Below are positions 45,193 through 54,522 of a stretch of 64,000 nt of DNA, one piece after another. Within the stretch, counting starts at the first letter, position 1. Every line of letters begins with the position of its first letter. Under the pieces are notes generated by a model. It did no database searches. It had not been told where the DNA came from and worked only from the letters and a program-made list of their open reading frames with translations. The stretch is from JBHHUI01 sp965248775 (lineage in GTDB: Bacteria; Chloroflexota; Anaerolineae; Anaerolineales; JBHHUI01). The position numbers and the translations under genes are program-made. Where the stretch lies: assembly GCA_965248775.1 (NCBI GenBank), contig OZ252150.1:5704001-5768000 (forward strand), read 5' to 3'.

Positions 45193-46113
45193 TTGACGAT
45201 TGTGGCGCAACAAGCCTCGGCCCGACGCTCGCGGGAGCTAGAGTTCGGGGTTTACATACAGATCGCGGGGATGGTGCTTGTGCTCCCTGCGATCTTGCTT
45301 TTGTCGGTGATCATGCTGGCCCCCTTTGTCTTCATCATTTGGATGAGCTTCAATGAGGATGACACGGCCGGTCTAACACTGGCGAACTACGAATGGCTGG
45401 TCGGGCCGCAGTTCTGGCCGAGCCTGTATCACAGCCTGGTCATCGGGATCGGGTCGGTTGGGCTGGAAATCCTTGCCGCCATTCCGCTTGCGCTGCTGCT
45501 TAACGAGCGTCTTCCTGGACGCGGCATTATGCGGGCGCTGGTGACGTTGCCCTGGGCGATTCCTACCATCGCTGCTTCTGCGGCGTTTCTGTGGCTGGGA
45601 AACGTCCACTACGGAATCATCAATCAGATCGGACTGGCTACGGGTATCCTCAAAGAGCCGTTCGCGTTTTTCCAGACGCCCTCGCTTGCGCTTCCGATAG
45701 TGACTCTGGCCCACGCCTGGAAGGGCTTGCCCCTTGTTTTCATCGTGCTCCTGGCCTCACTCCAGTCACTGCCGAGCGAACTCCTGGAGGCCGCCAAGGT
45801 TGACGGCGCGCGCTGGCTGGCACAGTTACGGCACATCATCCTTCCGCACCTCAAGACCGCAATCGGGTTGGCAGCTGTTCTCTCCGGGCTTTACAATTTC
45901 GCGCTCTTCGATCTTACCTATTTGCTGACCGGCGGGGGGCCGGTAGGTGCCACAATGACCTTGCCCATGTTCGAGTACAATCAAATGTTCAGGGCGCTTA
46001 ACACAGGCCGTGCGGCAGCCGTTGGACTTACGATCTTTCTCGCCGGTATTCTTACGCTGACGCTGCTCTTCGTGATGAACGCCCGTGAGCGCAAGCGTCG
46101 AGGATTGGATTGA
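45193..46113 (+). CDS. sugar ABC transporter permease (MalF type)
   Basis: 306 residues from TTG 45193 (GTG 45202 is an alternative). Six hydrophobic helices, beginning IQIAGMVLVLPAILLLSVIM. The EAA loop that contacts the ATPase is EAAKVDGARWLAQLRHIILP. It forms the membrane channel with the next gene. It starts 4 bp after the binding-protein stop. Confidence 0.9.
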   Translation: MTIVAQQASARRSRELEFGVYIQIAGMVLVLPAILLLSVIMLAPFVFIIWMSFNEDDTAGLTLANYEWLVGPQFWPSLYHSLVIGIGSVGLEILAAIPLALLLNERLPGRGIMRALVTLPWAIPTIAASAAFLWLGNVHYGIINQIGLATGILKEPFAFFQTPSLALPIVTLAHAWKGLPLVFIVLLASLQSLPSELLEAAKVDGARWLAQLRHIILPHLKTAIGLAAVLSGLYNFALFDLTYLLTGGGPVGATMTLPMFEYNQMFRALNTGRAAAVGLTIFLAGILTLTLLFVMNARERKRRGLD

Positions 46114-46114
46114 G

Positions 46115-47005
46115 ATGAGTTCCCTGATGTCTGACGGCGCCGAGCGCTCGGCCGTGACCTGGGAACGGTCGCTTTCATTGAAGTCAATCATCTTAACTTT
46201 GATAGCTGCATTCGCCATCCTGGTGATCATTTTCCCCTCCCTCTGGATAGCTCTCAACTCGATTCGTGGCGTGGAAAACTTCCTTTCGCTCGAACTCCGG
46301 GATTACTTTCCCACGCGCATCGATCTCACCGCCTACCGGATGGCGTTCGCGCGCGCGCCTCTCTTTCAATGGATGGGCAACAGTCTCTTTGTAGCGGTTG
46401 TGGCGACACTCTTGTCGCTCCTCGTTTCCGCTCCGGCCGGATTTGCCTTGACCCGACTTCGATTTCGGGGACGGGGATTCGGTTCGATCTTCCTCAGCAT
46501 GAGCTACGCGGTGCCCTCGATCATGCTCGCCGTACCGCTCTACGTCCTGCTTGTGAGGCTGCGACTGCACAACTCCTTTCTCGGACTCATCATCGTTCAC
46601 ACGACCTTCACGATTCCCTTTTGCAGCTGGGTGCTCCAGGATTTCTATCGATCTATTCCGGTTGACCTTGAAGAAGCAGGCTATATCGACGGCGCCAGCC
46701 TGATTCGCGTGCTATGGCATATCATACTGCCTCTCTCGGTACCAGGCCTGCTGGCTGCCGGCGCCTATGTGTTTATAATCTCGTGGAACGAATTCCTTTT
46801 TGCCCTGATCTTGATAAATTCCGCTGACAGTTACACCGCCCCCATAGGCGTGCACGCGTTTTTCACGGTCCGGGAGGCTGTCGAGTCGGTCTGGGCTCAG
46901 CTGATGGTGGCGGCTACGATCGTGAGTATTCCAAGCGTAACGCTATTCGGCTTTTTTCAGCGCTATTTGGTCGCAGGCTTTCTGGGCGGTGCTGTAAAAG
47001 GGTGA
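46115..47005 (+). CDS. sugar ABC transporter permease (MalG type)
   Basis: 296 residues from ATG 46115, 1 bp after the previous stop (the open frame extends 30 bp upstream but inside the first permease gene). Six helices; EAA loop EEAGYIDGASLIRVLWHIIL, followed by PLSVPGLLAAGAYVFIISW. The FLFALILINS segment is typical of MalG-like permeases. Confidence 0.9.
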   Translation: MSSLMSDGAERSAVTWERSLSLKSIILTLIAAFAILVIIFPSLWIALNSIRGVENFLSLELRDYFPTRIDLTAYRMAFARAPLFQWMGNSLFVAVVATLLSLLVSAPAGFALTRLRFRGRGFGSIFLSMSYAVPSIMLAVPLYVLLVRLRLHNSFLGLIIVHTTFTIPFCSWVLQDFYRSIPVDLEEAGYIDGASLIRVLWHIILPLSVPGLLAAGAYVFIISWNEFLFALILINSADSYTAPIGVHAFFTVREAVESVWAQLMVAATIVSIPSVTLFGFFQRYLVAGFLGGAVKG

Positions 47006-47015
47006 GGATATTCAA

Positions 47016-48104
47016 GTGGCTGAGATAGAACTTCGGGACGTGACCAAGATATACACGCGCGGGGAAGCACCGGCGGTCCGTGACTTGTCCTTACGGATTC
47101 CGGATGGCCAGTTCGTGGTTGTGTTGGGTCCGTCGGGCTGTGGTAAGTCCACCACATTGCGCCTCATCGCCGGGTTGGAGAAGGCCAACGCCGGGGAAAT
47201 TCGCATCGGAGGGGAACTCGTTGATGGGGTGCCTCCCCAAGAGCGGGATACGGCGTTTGTGTTCCAAAACTATGCCCTTTATCCCCACATGACGGTAGCG
47301 CGGAATATCGGATTCCCCTTGAAGATGAGAAAGGTACCGGTCGCGGAGATCCGAAAACGCATCGAAGAGGTAGGCTGGACATTGGGATTGGAACGACTGC
47401 TCGAGCGGTATCCCGGTCAACTCTCCGGTGGAGAGCGGCAGCGCGTGGCTCTTGGCCGCGCCATCGTCAGGCAGCCCGCTGCGTTTCTGCTGGACGAACC
47501 ATTGTCAAATCTGGATGCCCAACTGCGGGCAGAGGTGCGGGTCGAACTTGCCCAGCTGCAACGACAATTGGAGGCGACCTTCGTGTTCGTCACCCACGAT
47601 CAAGTCGAAGCGATGACCTTGGCAGACCTGATGGCGGTGATTCGCGAAGGCGTCCTCCAGCAAACGGGCACTCCGGAAGAAATCTACCGCTATCCGGCGA
47701 ATCGCTTTGTAGCGAGTTTTATTGGCTCCCCGCGTATGAACTTCATTGACGCCACCATCGTGTCTCGCAATGGCACTACCGTGATCGAGGCCGGCGATGT
47801 CTCATGGCCGCTTGGTTCGCTTGCCGTTCCGGATAATCTGCCCGATGGTCGGGTAGTCGTTGGTATACGGCCCGAACATTTCAAAGTATCCGCCTCCGGC
47901 AGCTTGGGTATGAGCGTCGAACTGGTTGAGCCGCTGGGTAGCCAGACGTTCATTTATGGAAAAGTCGGCAACGGACTACCCCTGACAGTGGGAGTCGATC
48001 CGGTCGACCACCCGCAAACCGGCGAATACGTTCAATTGTTTGCTGACGAAGAACATGTGCATTTCTTTCATCCGGAAACGGGTGACCGCATCAATGGTCT
48101 CTGA
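47016..48104 (+). CDS. sugar ABC transporter ATP-binding protein (MalK/UgpC type)
   Basis: 362 residues from GTG 47016. Walker A GPSGCGKST, Q-loop FQNYALYPHMT, signature LSGGERQRVALGRAI, Walker B FLLDEPLSNLDAQLR and H-loop FVTHDQVEAMT are all present, and a C-terminal TOBE/MalK domain follows (GIRPEHFKVSASGSLGMSVE). It energises uptake. It ends the operon, and an IS630 element lies 36 bp behind it. Confidence 0.93.
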   Translation: MAEIELRDVTKIYTRGEAPAVRDLSLRIPDGQFVVVLGPSGCGKSTTLRLIAGLEKANAGEIRIGGELVDGVPPQERDTAFVFQNYALYPHMTVARNIGFPLKMRKVPVAEIRKRIEEVGWTLGLERLLERYPGQLSGGERQRVALGRAIVRQPAAFLLDEPLSNLDAQLRAEVRVELAQLQRQLEATFVFVTHDQVEAMTLADLMAVIREGVLQQTGTPEEIYRYPANRFVASFIGSPRMNFIDATIVSRNGTTVIEAGDVSWPLGSLAVPDNLPDGRVVVGIRPEHFKVSASGSLGMSVELVEPLGSQTFIYGKVGNGLPLTVGVDPVDHPQTGEYVQLFADEEHVHFFHPETGDRINGL

Positions 48105-48137
48105 CATCTAGCGGTTCACTTGCAGCGCTCTAGCATA

Positions 48138-49477
48138 CTAGTGGGTCACTTGGCATGCTGATTGCCATTGTTGGATCAGCGTTGAGCGGCGGCGGATCGG
48201 ATGCCGAGTGTACGCGCCGGAACCACCGAGCATGTGCCGCCGCTGCCGACTGCGTTGGCGACGTGCCTTACGTTTGCCGCCCCATTCAAACGGAGTGGGG
48301 TTCTGGTTCCAACCCTGCGCGACGCCTTGTAACAAGGCAATGAATTGATCAGGTGTTTGCGGATACTGGCCGGACAGGCCACGCCGAACGAGAATTCGCT
48401 GCATCGATTCAGCCATGTTCAACCACGAGCCGCCCAACGGTGTATACAGCGGCATAATGCCGTGTTCGAACAACCACAGAACCATCTCCGGAGTGTAATG
48501 GCCTTTGAGGTTATCCCAGATGAGTAGCATGCGCAGAGCTGGAAGTTCTTGCGACAAGGTGATGGGCAACGATAATCCGGCTTGCCAGCTTTCCCATAGC
48601 AGGCGATTGGCTTCAACGTCGAGTTGGGGTTTGGCCGGCAATGCCTGCAGGATAGCCAACAGTTCGTCCTTGAGCCATGGATGCAAAATAGCATTGGTAG
48701 TACGCGTGACGCCTTTCACGCGCACTTGTCCAGAAGCCGGGTGAAATAGTGTTAGCAATTTTGCCGTTCCGTCGCGGATGTACTCGTGCGGCTGTTTGGC
48801 CGGCTGCGCCTCGGGCTGCCAGCTGCCCCCCACATATGGCTTGGTCTGATAAGGTCCGGCTTCATCTTGGGTCCAGACGGCCAGGCCGAGCGTTTCGCCA
48901 GTATGGTAGGCGCTTTCGATCAAGTTTTTTTCGCCTCGGTATCTGGGTCGGTCACAATAACAGTGCCGCCCTTTCGCTTGCGTGTTGCTTGGCCGGTTTC
49001 GCACCAGCTGCGCGACTGCTGCCAGCTGTAGCCGGCTTCCTGCAACACCGTCCAGATGGTATAGGTGCTCACCTCGGGCAAGCCATCCGGCATCGAGCGC
49101 AACCGTTGCTGCAAAGTTTGCAGCGACCACGTCGCCGTCCCGTCTGTCTCCGGAATGGGTGGTCGGCGCACTTCCTGTAGAATGCGCTCGCGCTCTTCTG
49201 CCCCGTACGTCACCTGAGGTCCTCCCCCATGCTTTGGCTCGAGGGCCGCCAAGCCTTCCCGGTTGAAACGGTTGACCAACTGCGAGACCGCGTCACCGGA
49301 CTTCCGACCCGACAAGCGCGCGGCCTCGGTGTAATTGTTCCCATCCGCCACGAACAGAATCTGTCGGGCGCGAACGACATGACTAGCAGGCTCCGTCTGC
49401 GAATGGCCAATACGTTCCAGCCATTCCCGCTCTTCCTTCGTCAGTTCACGAAGCGGGTCTTTCTTGCGTCGGCTCAT
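48138..49477 (-). CDS. IS630-family transposase, two frames joined by a -1 slip
   Basis: Frame one starts at 49477 (MSRRKKDPLRELTKEEREWL) with two HTH modules and ends after TDPDTEAKKT. A run of seven A residues (minus strand, 48931 to 48925) allows a -1 slip to KNLIESAYHTGETLGLAVWT. Catalytic residues: Asp in VWTQDEAGPYQ, Asp in LLIWDNLKGHY and Glu in WLNMAESMQRIL. The final stop codon TAG is made of the target TA plus the next base, so the element itself has no stop there. Both frames are otherwise intact. Confidence 0.85.
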
Positions 49478-49558
49478 TTCATCACCTATGTGATCAAGGA
49501 TGCAGCCAATTCTAAAGCCCGATTCATTTTATGGCGATGTCCGTGCCAAGTGACCCAC
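48141..49558 (-). mobile_element. IS630-family insertion sequence
   Basis: 1418 bp. The ends GTGGGTCACTTGGCA and their reverse complement are flanked by TA on both sides, the IS630 target duplication. Confidence 0.9.
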
Positions 49559-49564
49559 TAGGTC

Positions 49565-50215
49565 AAGCGTAAAATGACGGATATAATTTGCGCAATTTGA
49601 TGCGAGCTTCTTCTGTTGTGAACTGCCAGTTGACAGTTGATGCATTCTGGTTGCGCTGACGTTCCCAGGCTGCGACTTCTGCAACGAGGGTTTCTTTTTC
49701 AGCAATTCGGCGGTCACGACACTAGCTGCCAACCACGTTCAGTTCAATCTCAGCCATGTTGAGCCAACTGCCGTGTTTGGGCGTGTAATGGAACGCCAAG
49801 CGTTCAAGAATACGTCGCGCCTCGGTTGGTTCGAATGCTTCATATAAGGCAGCGGGTTTATGGGTGCTGAGATTATCCTGCACAATCCGAACAACCTGGG
49901 CGTCATGAAAGAAGATATCGACAAGGTCTCGCATACAGTGCGCATACTCGATCATCGTACGCCGGTCGGTGACATCAATGTGTCGCCAGCCTCTCAGCGG
50001 CTCGAAGAACATGAACAGATTACAGGTGCCCTGTCGTTCATATTCGTAATCATAGCGTAGCAGTTCTCCCGGGCGCATGGGCAATGGGGTTCTCGTCTCT
50101 GCGAGCAACTGTTTCGTGCCTTCATCGAAACAGACGACCGGGCGCAACGGATCATATGGTTCAATAATATCGTCGATGTGAACTCAATTGACATTGGTCA
50201 ACGCCTGAGCATTCC
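49565..50215 (-). pseudogene. second IS630-type transposase remnant
   Basis: The DDE_3-type C-terminal part only. Minus strand: VHIDDIIEPYDPLRPVVCFD, then DDE segments QDNLSTHKPAALYEAF and HYTPKHGSWLNMAEIEL. The frame breaks near 49722 and continues as RRIAEKETLVAEVAAWERQR, TVNWQFTTEEARIKLRKLYP. The N-terminal HTH is missing. Different from the neighbouring intact IS630 element. Confidence 0.8.
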
Positions 50216-50243
50216 AGAATAGTTCTTCCTTCGAGTTAATCTA

Positions 50244-50268
50244 ACAGCCCGTCATCACGGCGGGCTGT
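50244..50268 (+). terminator. hairpin upstream of the homoserine-kinase-like gene
   Basis: ACAGCCCG and CGGGCTGT pair over 8 bp around a 9-base loop. No T-run follows, so it is a weak terminator at best. Confidence 0.4.
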
Positions 50269-50304
50269 ATTGATTCCAGAGAAATTGTTATCATTAAGAG
50301 AAAG

Positions 50305-51225
50305 ATGGCGAACTACTCCTCACTCAGCTTTGAAGAAATTCAACAAATCGCCAGCGAATATGGTCTGACGGTTACAGACTTCGAGCCATTCGAAGGCGGA
50401 ATAAATTCAAGCTTTCTGCTTCACATCGAGCATGGAGACGATCTTACGCTGACCGTTTTCGAGACGATGTCATTCGATGCGGTTACCCAGCAGGCCCGAC
50501 TGCTGGACTTGCTGGCCGCACACAAATTCCCGGCAACCCGGTTGCTTCGCCCGACCAATGGTGGTCACATCGTTCCACATACAGGCAAACCCGTCATGTT
50601 AAAGACGTTTATTCGGGGTCAGGTGTGCGCTGAGCCGGATGAAAGCATGCTGCAACAAATGGGTATGGTAATCGCTCGCCTGCACCAAATTCCAATACCC
50701 GACTATCTACCGGACTGGTTTTCCTACGGTCTCGATAAGTTGCCGCGTGTGCTCCACCAAAACATTGATCGCGAATTCGAATCCGCGCTGGGTCAGCGCA
50801 TTGCTGCCCTCGAGAGCGCCATACCGCCTGGGCTGCCGGAGGGCCTGGTGCACGGGGATTTGTTTTTCGACAATGTATTATTTTCGGAGCGTGAATTCCG
50901 AGCCGTGATTGATTTCGAAGACGCAACCCGACATTACTTTATATACGATTTGGGGATGGCGGTAACGGGCATGTGTGCCGGTGGAATACTTCGACTGCCG
51001 GAAACTTCGCGGGCGCTTCTGGCTGGATACCAACAAGTGCGTAAACTGGAAAAGAGCGAACTGGAGACGCTGCCATTGTTCATCGAATACGGTGCGCTGG
51101 CGACGGCCTGCTGGCGATTCTGGCAATATCATATTAACGCGCCCGATGTCGATAAGGCAGAGGTGCATTTACAGATGGTGAAGATGGCGGAAGAAGTACG
51201 TGGCATGTCAAGTCGAGAGATTTAG
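50305..51225 (+). CDS. homoserine kinase type II-like / APH-family phosphotransferase
   Basis: 306 residues from ATG 50305. The APH kinase fold shows FEGGINSSFLLHIEHGDDLT, the catalytic loop LVHGDLFFDNVLF and the metal site FRAVIDFEDATRHYFIYDLG. The overall pattern resembles ThrB type II, which phosphorylates homoserine in threonine synthesis, but related kinases of choline or other small substrates share it. No other threonine gene is nearby. The N-terminal FEEIQQIASEYGLTVTDFEP is typical of the homoserine kinase group. Confidence 0.78.
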   Translation: MANYSSLSFEEIQQIASEYGLTVTDFEPFEGGINSSFLLHIEHGDDLTLTVFETMSFDAVTQQARLLDLLAAHKFPATRLLRPTNGGHIVPHTGKPVMLKTFIRGQVCAEPDESMLQQMGMVIARLHQIPIPDYLPDWFSYGLDKLPRVLHQNIDREFESALGQRIAALESAIPPGLPEGLVHGDLFFDNVLFSEREFRAVIDFEDATRHYFIYDLGMAVTGMCAGGILRLPETSRALLAGYQQVRKLEKSELETLPLFIEYGALATACWRFWQYHINAPDVDKAEVHLQMVKMAEEVRGMSSREI

Positions 51226-51240
51226 AAAGTATCGTTTATC

Positions 51241-51765
51241 TTGGACACGAAATTCAGAATTCGGTCGGTGGAAACCAACGAAATCGATGACGTCTGCTTG
51301 GTTCACCAGGCTGCGTTTGAGGGTAATCTGGACGAAGCTCGCTTAGTGGCGAGTCTCCACGCCGCGCAGAAAGCGGTTGTGTCCCTCATCGCGATTCTGA
51401 ATGCGCAAATTGTTGGGCATGTCTTGTTCTCATCGGTGCGTCTCGAGCCTGCGCGGGCCGATCTTCGGATAGTGGGATTGGCTCCAGTAGGAGTCTTGCC
51501 GAAATATCAGGGATGGCAGATCGGTACACGACTGATCGAGACGGGCTTGCAAGTCTGCAAAAAATCCGCCTGGGATGCTGTTGTTGTTTTAGGTAGTCCC
51601 TTTTACTATGCCCGCTTCGGATTCAGACGCGCACAAGATTACAGTCTGCAAAACGAATATGGGGCCGACGAAGCGTTTATGGTCCTGGAGTTGCGGGCAG
51701 GGACATTGGCGGGGGTAGCTGGACTGGTGAGATATGCAGATGAGTTCCGAGAGGTCGGAGTCTAA
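51241..51765 (+). CDS. GNAT-family N-acetyltransferase
   Basis: 174 residues from TTG 51241. Acetyl-CoA loop: LAPVGVLPKYQGWQIGTRLI (the usual QGxGIGxxL motif, here with W and Q replacing the first Gly positions). DAVVVLGSPFYYARFGFRRA is typical of the YhbS-like subgroup. It would acetylate a small amine or protein; substrate unknown. Same direction as the DUF1697 gene, which starts right at its stop. Confidence 0.82.
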   Translation: MDTKFRIRSVETNEIDDVCLVHQAAFEGNLDEARLVASLHAAQKAVVSLIAILNAQIVGHVLFSSVRLEPARADLRIVGLAPVGVLPKYQGWQIGTRLIETGLQVCKKSAWDAVVVLGSPFYYARFGFRRAQDYSLQNEYGADEAFMVLELRAGTLAGVAGLVRYADEFREVGV

Positions 51766-52314
51766 GTGACTATATTCATTTCTTTATTACGTGGGATCAA
51801 TGTAAGTGGGCAGAAGAAAATCCGCATGCAAGATTTGCGTGACTTATACGCATCAATCGATCTGGGAAATGCCAGCACCCATCTCCAGAGCGGCAATGTC
51901 GTGTTTGAAACGACCTTATCCAATTCGGCAAAATTAGAAGCAAAGATCGCAGCTGCAATTGAGAAACAGTACGGATATTCCGTGTCTGTGTTGCTCCGAA
52001 CGGGTGCCGATTTCAATCGCATCATTCGCGACAACCCGATTCTAAAGGATGCGAATGTTGACTCGAGCAAGCTGCATGTAACCTTTCTGCAACAATCGCC
52101 GCTGGATAGGCGTGTGACCAGCCTCCAACCGCCAGAGAATATCTTGGACGGATTCATTATTCAAGGTCAGGAGGTGTTTGTGCACTGCCCAGGCGGCTAT
52201 GGACGGACGAAATTGACGAACAACTTTTTTGAAAAGCGGCTTAACGTGACCGCCACGACCCGAAACTGGAAGACGGTCAATGCACTGGATGGGCTTGCGC
52301 AGGAGCGGAATTAG
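51766..52314 (+). CDS. DUF1697-family protein
   Basis: 182 residues from GTG 51766, directly behind the GNAT stop. FISLLRGINVSGQKKIRMQD, LQSGNVVFETTLSNSAKLEA and GYGRTKLTNNFFEKRLNVTA, then TTRNWKTVNAL, are the characteristic DUF1697 segments. Function of the family is not established. The stop codon TAG sits inside the IS4 target duplication (AATTAGTT), so the insertion leaves the gene intact. Confidence 0.9.
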   Translation: MTIFISLLRGINVSGQKKIRMQDLRDLYASIDLGNASTHLQSGNVVFETTLSNSAKLEAKIAAAIEKQYGYSVSVLLRTGADFNRIIRDNPILKDANVDSSKLHVTFLQQSPLDRRVTSLQPPENILDGFIIQGQEVFVHCPGGYGRTKLTNNFFEKRLNVTATTRNWKTVNALDGLAQERN

Positions 52315-52316
52315 TT

Positions 52317-53801
52317 CCAATACCTTTCAAATAAGCAAACAGGTGGCACCCGAGGCATACTTGTGAGATATACAAATTCGCAAGATGCCAGGGGGCCACC
52401 TGATGGGATACAGATTACGCGAGGTTGACATCGAGAGCAAGTTTTGCCGGGAACTGACATTTACAAGCCTGAGCCGGGTTATTCCGCCAGATGTGGTCGA
52501 AGCAGCGTTGGAGGCAGAAGGCTTGAAAACGCAACGCGAGCGCAAATTGAATCTGGTCGTGACAGTGTTTTTAATCATCACAATGAACATCTACACGCAA
52601 TCTTCTCTGGGGCGGGTAATGCGTAAGATCGCCCAGGGGTTGCGGTACATCTGGAACAATCCGGAATACGCGGTACCGAAAGACAGTGCGATTACCTATC
52701 GGCGCTATCAACTGGGTGCTCGACCGGTCGTGCGTTTGTTTCGGCATGTATGTCGACCGATAGCTACGACGGAGACAGCCGGCGCGTTCCTCTTTGGATT
52801 GCGCCTGATGGCCATCGATGGCACGGTTGAAGATGTGGCTGACACGCCGGAGAATGCGGCGGCTTTTGGACGGCACCACAGCCCGCGCGGCCAGAGCGCT
52901 TTTCCGCAGGTGCAAGGGGTGTATCTGGTCGAGTGCGGCACGCATACGATTGTCGATGCGGGCTTCTGGCCTTGCCACACCAGCGAGCGCATAGGTGGTT
53001 TTCGCCTGTTGCGCTCGGTCGAGATGGGCATGTTGGTGATGTGGGACCGTGGGTTTCATGATTATGACATGCTGCGCATGGTTTTGGAGCGCGGGGGACA
53101 CATTTTGAGCCGATTTCCAGCCCATGTCAAGCCTAAAAACCGCTGTCCCTTGCCAGATGGCTCCTACACCGCCTACCTGACCCCCTCCGACTACCAGCGC
53201 CGCAAGCGGGGCGAGCGCCTCCTGGTGCGCATCGTCGAATACACCATAAGTGACCCGGCACTCCCCGGTTACGGTGAAGTGCACCGCTTGGTTACCACCT
53301 TGCTGAACCCCGAAGCCTTCCCAGCCCTGGAACTCGCGCGAGCTTATCACGAACGCTGGGAAATCGAATTGGTCATCGATGAAGTCGACACCCATCAACG
53401 TCTGGCCGGACGCCCGCTGCGCAGTCTCAAGCCGGTCGGGGTCATTCAGGAACTGTATGGCCTGCTCATCGCACACTTCATCATCCGCTTCCTGATGCAT
53501 GCGGCTGCCCAACGCACCGGTCTCGATCCCGACCAACTCAGCTTTGTGCATGCACTCGAACTCGTGCGCGACACGCTCGCCGAGTTTCAAAAGACGGCCG
53601 TTGACCAACTCGGCCAACTCTATGACCGCTTGTTGCATGACATCGCTGACGTTCGTCTGCCTCTCCGCCGTGCCCGTTCAAACCCGCGTGTAGTCAAACG
53701 CAAGATGTCAAAGTTCCGCCTGAAACAGCCGGAGCATTATCACTGGCCCCAACCCCGACAACCTTTCCGGCAAGCTTTGGCCCTTATTTGAAAGGTATTG
53801 G
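52317..53801 (+). mobile_element. IS4-family insertion sequence
   Basis: 1485 bp with perfect 19-bp ends (CCAATACCTTTCAAATAAG and its complement) and an 8-bp target duplication AATTAGTT. Inserted just after the DUF1697 gene. Confidence 0.92.
52403..53791 (+). CDS. IS4-family transposase
   Basis: 462 residues from ATG 52403 (GGGGG 7 bp upstream; an ATG at 52385 is also in frame). An N-terminal IS4 domain (LREVDIESKFCRELTFTSLS) precedes the DDE_Tnp_1 core: Asp in RLMAIDGTVEDVADTPENAA, Asp in LVMWDRGFHDYDML, and the Y-R-E signature YHERWEIELVIDEVDTHQRL. Its stop codon TGA lies within the right inverted repeat. Intact, probably able to transpose. Confidence 0.9.
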   Translation: MGYRLREVDIESKFCRELTFTSLSRVIPPDVVEAALEAEGLKTQRERKLNLVVTVFLIITMNIYTQSSLGRVMRKIAQGLRYIWNNPEYAVPKDSAITYRRYQLGARPVVRLFRHVCRPIATTETAGAFLFGLRLMAIDGTVEDVADTPENAAAFGRHHSPRGQSAFPQVQGVYLVECGTHTIVDAGFWPCHTSERIGGFRLLRSVEMGMLVMWDRGFHDYDMLRMVLERGGHILSRFPAHVKPKNRCPLPDGSYTAYLTPSDYQRRKRGERLLVRIVEYTISDPALPGYGEVHRLVTTLLNPEAFPALELARAYHERWEIELVIDEVDTHQRLAGRPLRSLKPVGVIQELYGLLIAHFIIRFLMHAAAQRTGLDPDQLSFVHALELVRDTLAEFQKTAVDQLGQLYDRLLHDIADVRLPLRRARSNPRVVKRKMSKFRLKQPEHYHWPQPRQPFRQALALI

Positions 53802-53816
53802 AATTAGTTCTTAAAT

Positions 53817-53854
53817 CAAAAGTTGCAGGCACTTCGAAATGCCAGCAACTTTTG
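53817..53854. terminator. bidirectional terminator-like hairpin
   Basis: CAAAAGTTGC and GCAACTTTTG pair, with an inner GGCA/TGCC pair. A-run and T-run at the ends could stop transcription from both sides, between the IS4 element and the minus-strand gene after it. Confidence 0.65.
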
Positions 53855-53903
53855 GTAAGCACTAGTCTGATTGCGAATCTGCTAGGGCAGGAGGCTGTGG
53901 GCT

Positions 53904-54173
53904 TTAGCCGGATGTGCGCGAGTTCTCTTGTTCCCTTTCTAAATTAACGTTTCCGTCCGATTGGTCGTCGCCTGGTCCGCTCAAAAATTTCCAGTAATTC
54001 TCTTGCACCTTCGAAATAGCATAGGCCCGAGGGTAGGTCTCTATCTCCCCCGTATTTTTGTTGAGTAGATCAACCATGTTTGCGCCTGCGCGGTAGCGCT
54101 TGGTAATAGTGAGAAGGTGCCCCTTCTCACTATGAAAGTCGGTCCCTATCTCGAATTCAAGTTCGTTTGTCAT
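53904..54173 (-). CDS. hypothetical protein
   Basis: 89 residues from the ATG at 54173, preferred over the longer frame because of GAGGAAAAG just upstream. TNELEFEIGTDFHSEKGHLL, ITKRYRAGANMVDLLNKNTG and YPRAYAISKVQENYWKFLSG suggest a small soluble beta-rich protein. Not recognised. Confidence 0.5.
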   Translation of the reverse strand: MTNELEFEIGTDFHSEKGHLLTITKRYRAGANMVDLLNKNTGEIETYPRAYAISKVQENYWKFLSGPGDDQSDGNVNLEREQENSRTSG

Positions 54174-54522
54174 AACTTTTCCTCTGCAAGCTGGTGATGC
54201 TAGAGTTGGAGTCAGTCTCTTTATAACTTTAATTGAGCCAATAGGCAATTAAAAGCGCGTAAAGGAAGATGACGAAATGTGGATATTTTAACCCCGATGG
54301 GCTGCTCTCACAGATTCGTGTGGATCAGGTCTCCAGTTCAGTACTTCGTGACACAAGGTTCTTGCCGGCGACCAGCGCTGGCGCTTGAGCTGCTAACACA
54401 ATGGCAGAATGGCATGGGTGCCGCTGTTGGCGATCAACTTTGACGTTTTGCGCGATGCAGCTATATTTGGCGACGGAGCTTTCCTCTACCAATCCAAGTA
54501 CAGACTGACAAGGAGACTAACT
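54174..54522. other. intergenic stretch upstream of the BNR-repeat gene
   Basis: No gene supported. A CCAGCGCTGG palindrome lies at 54372-54381. The ribosome site AAGGAG (54510-54515) of the next gene is at the end. Confidence 0.5.
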
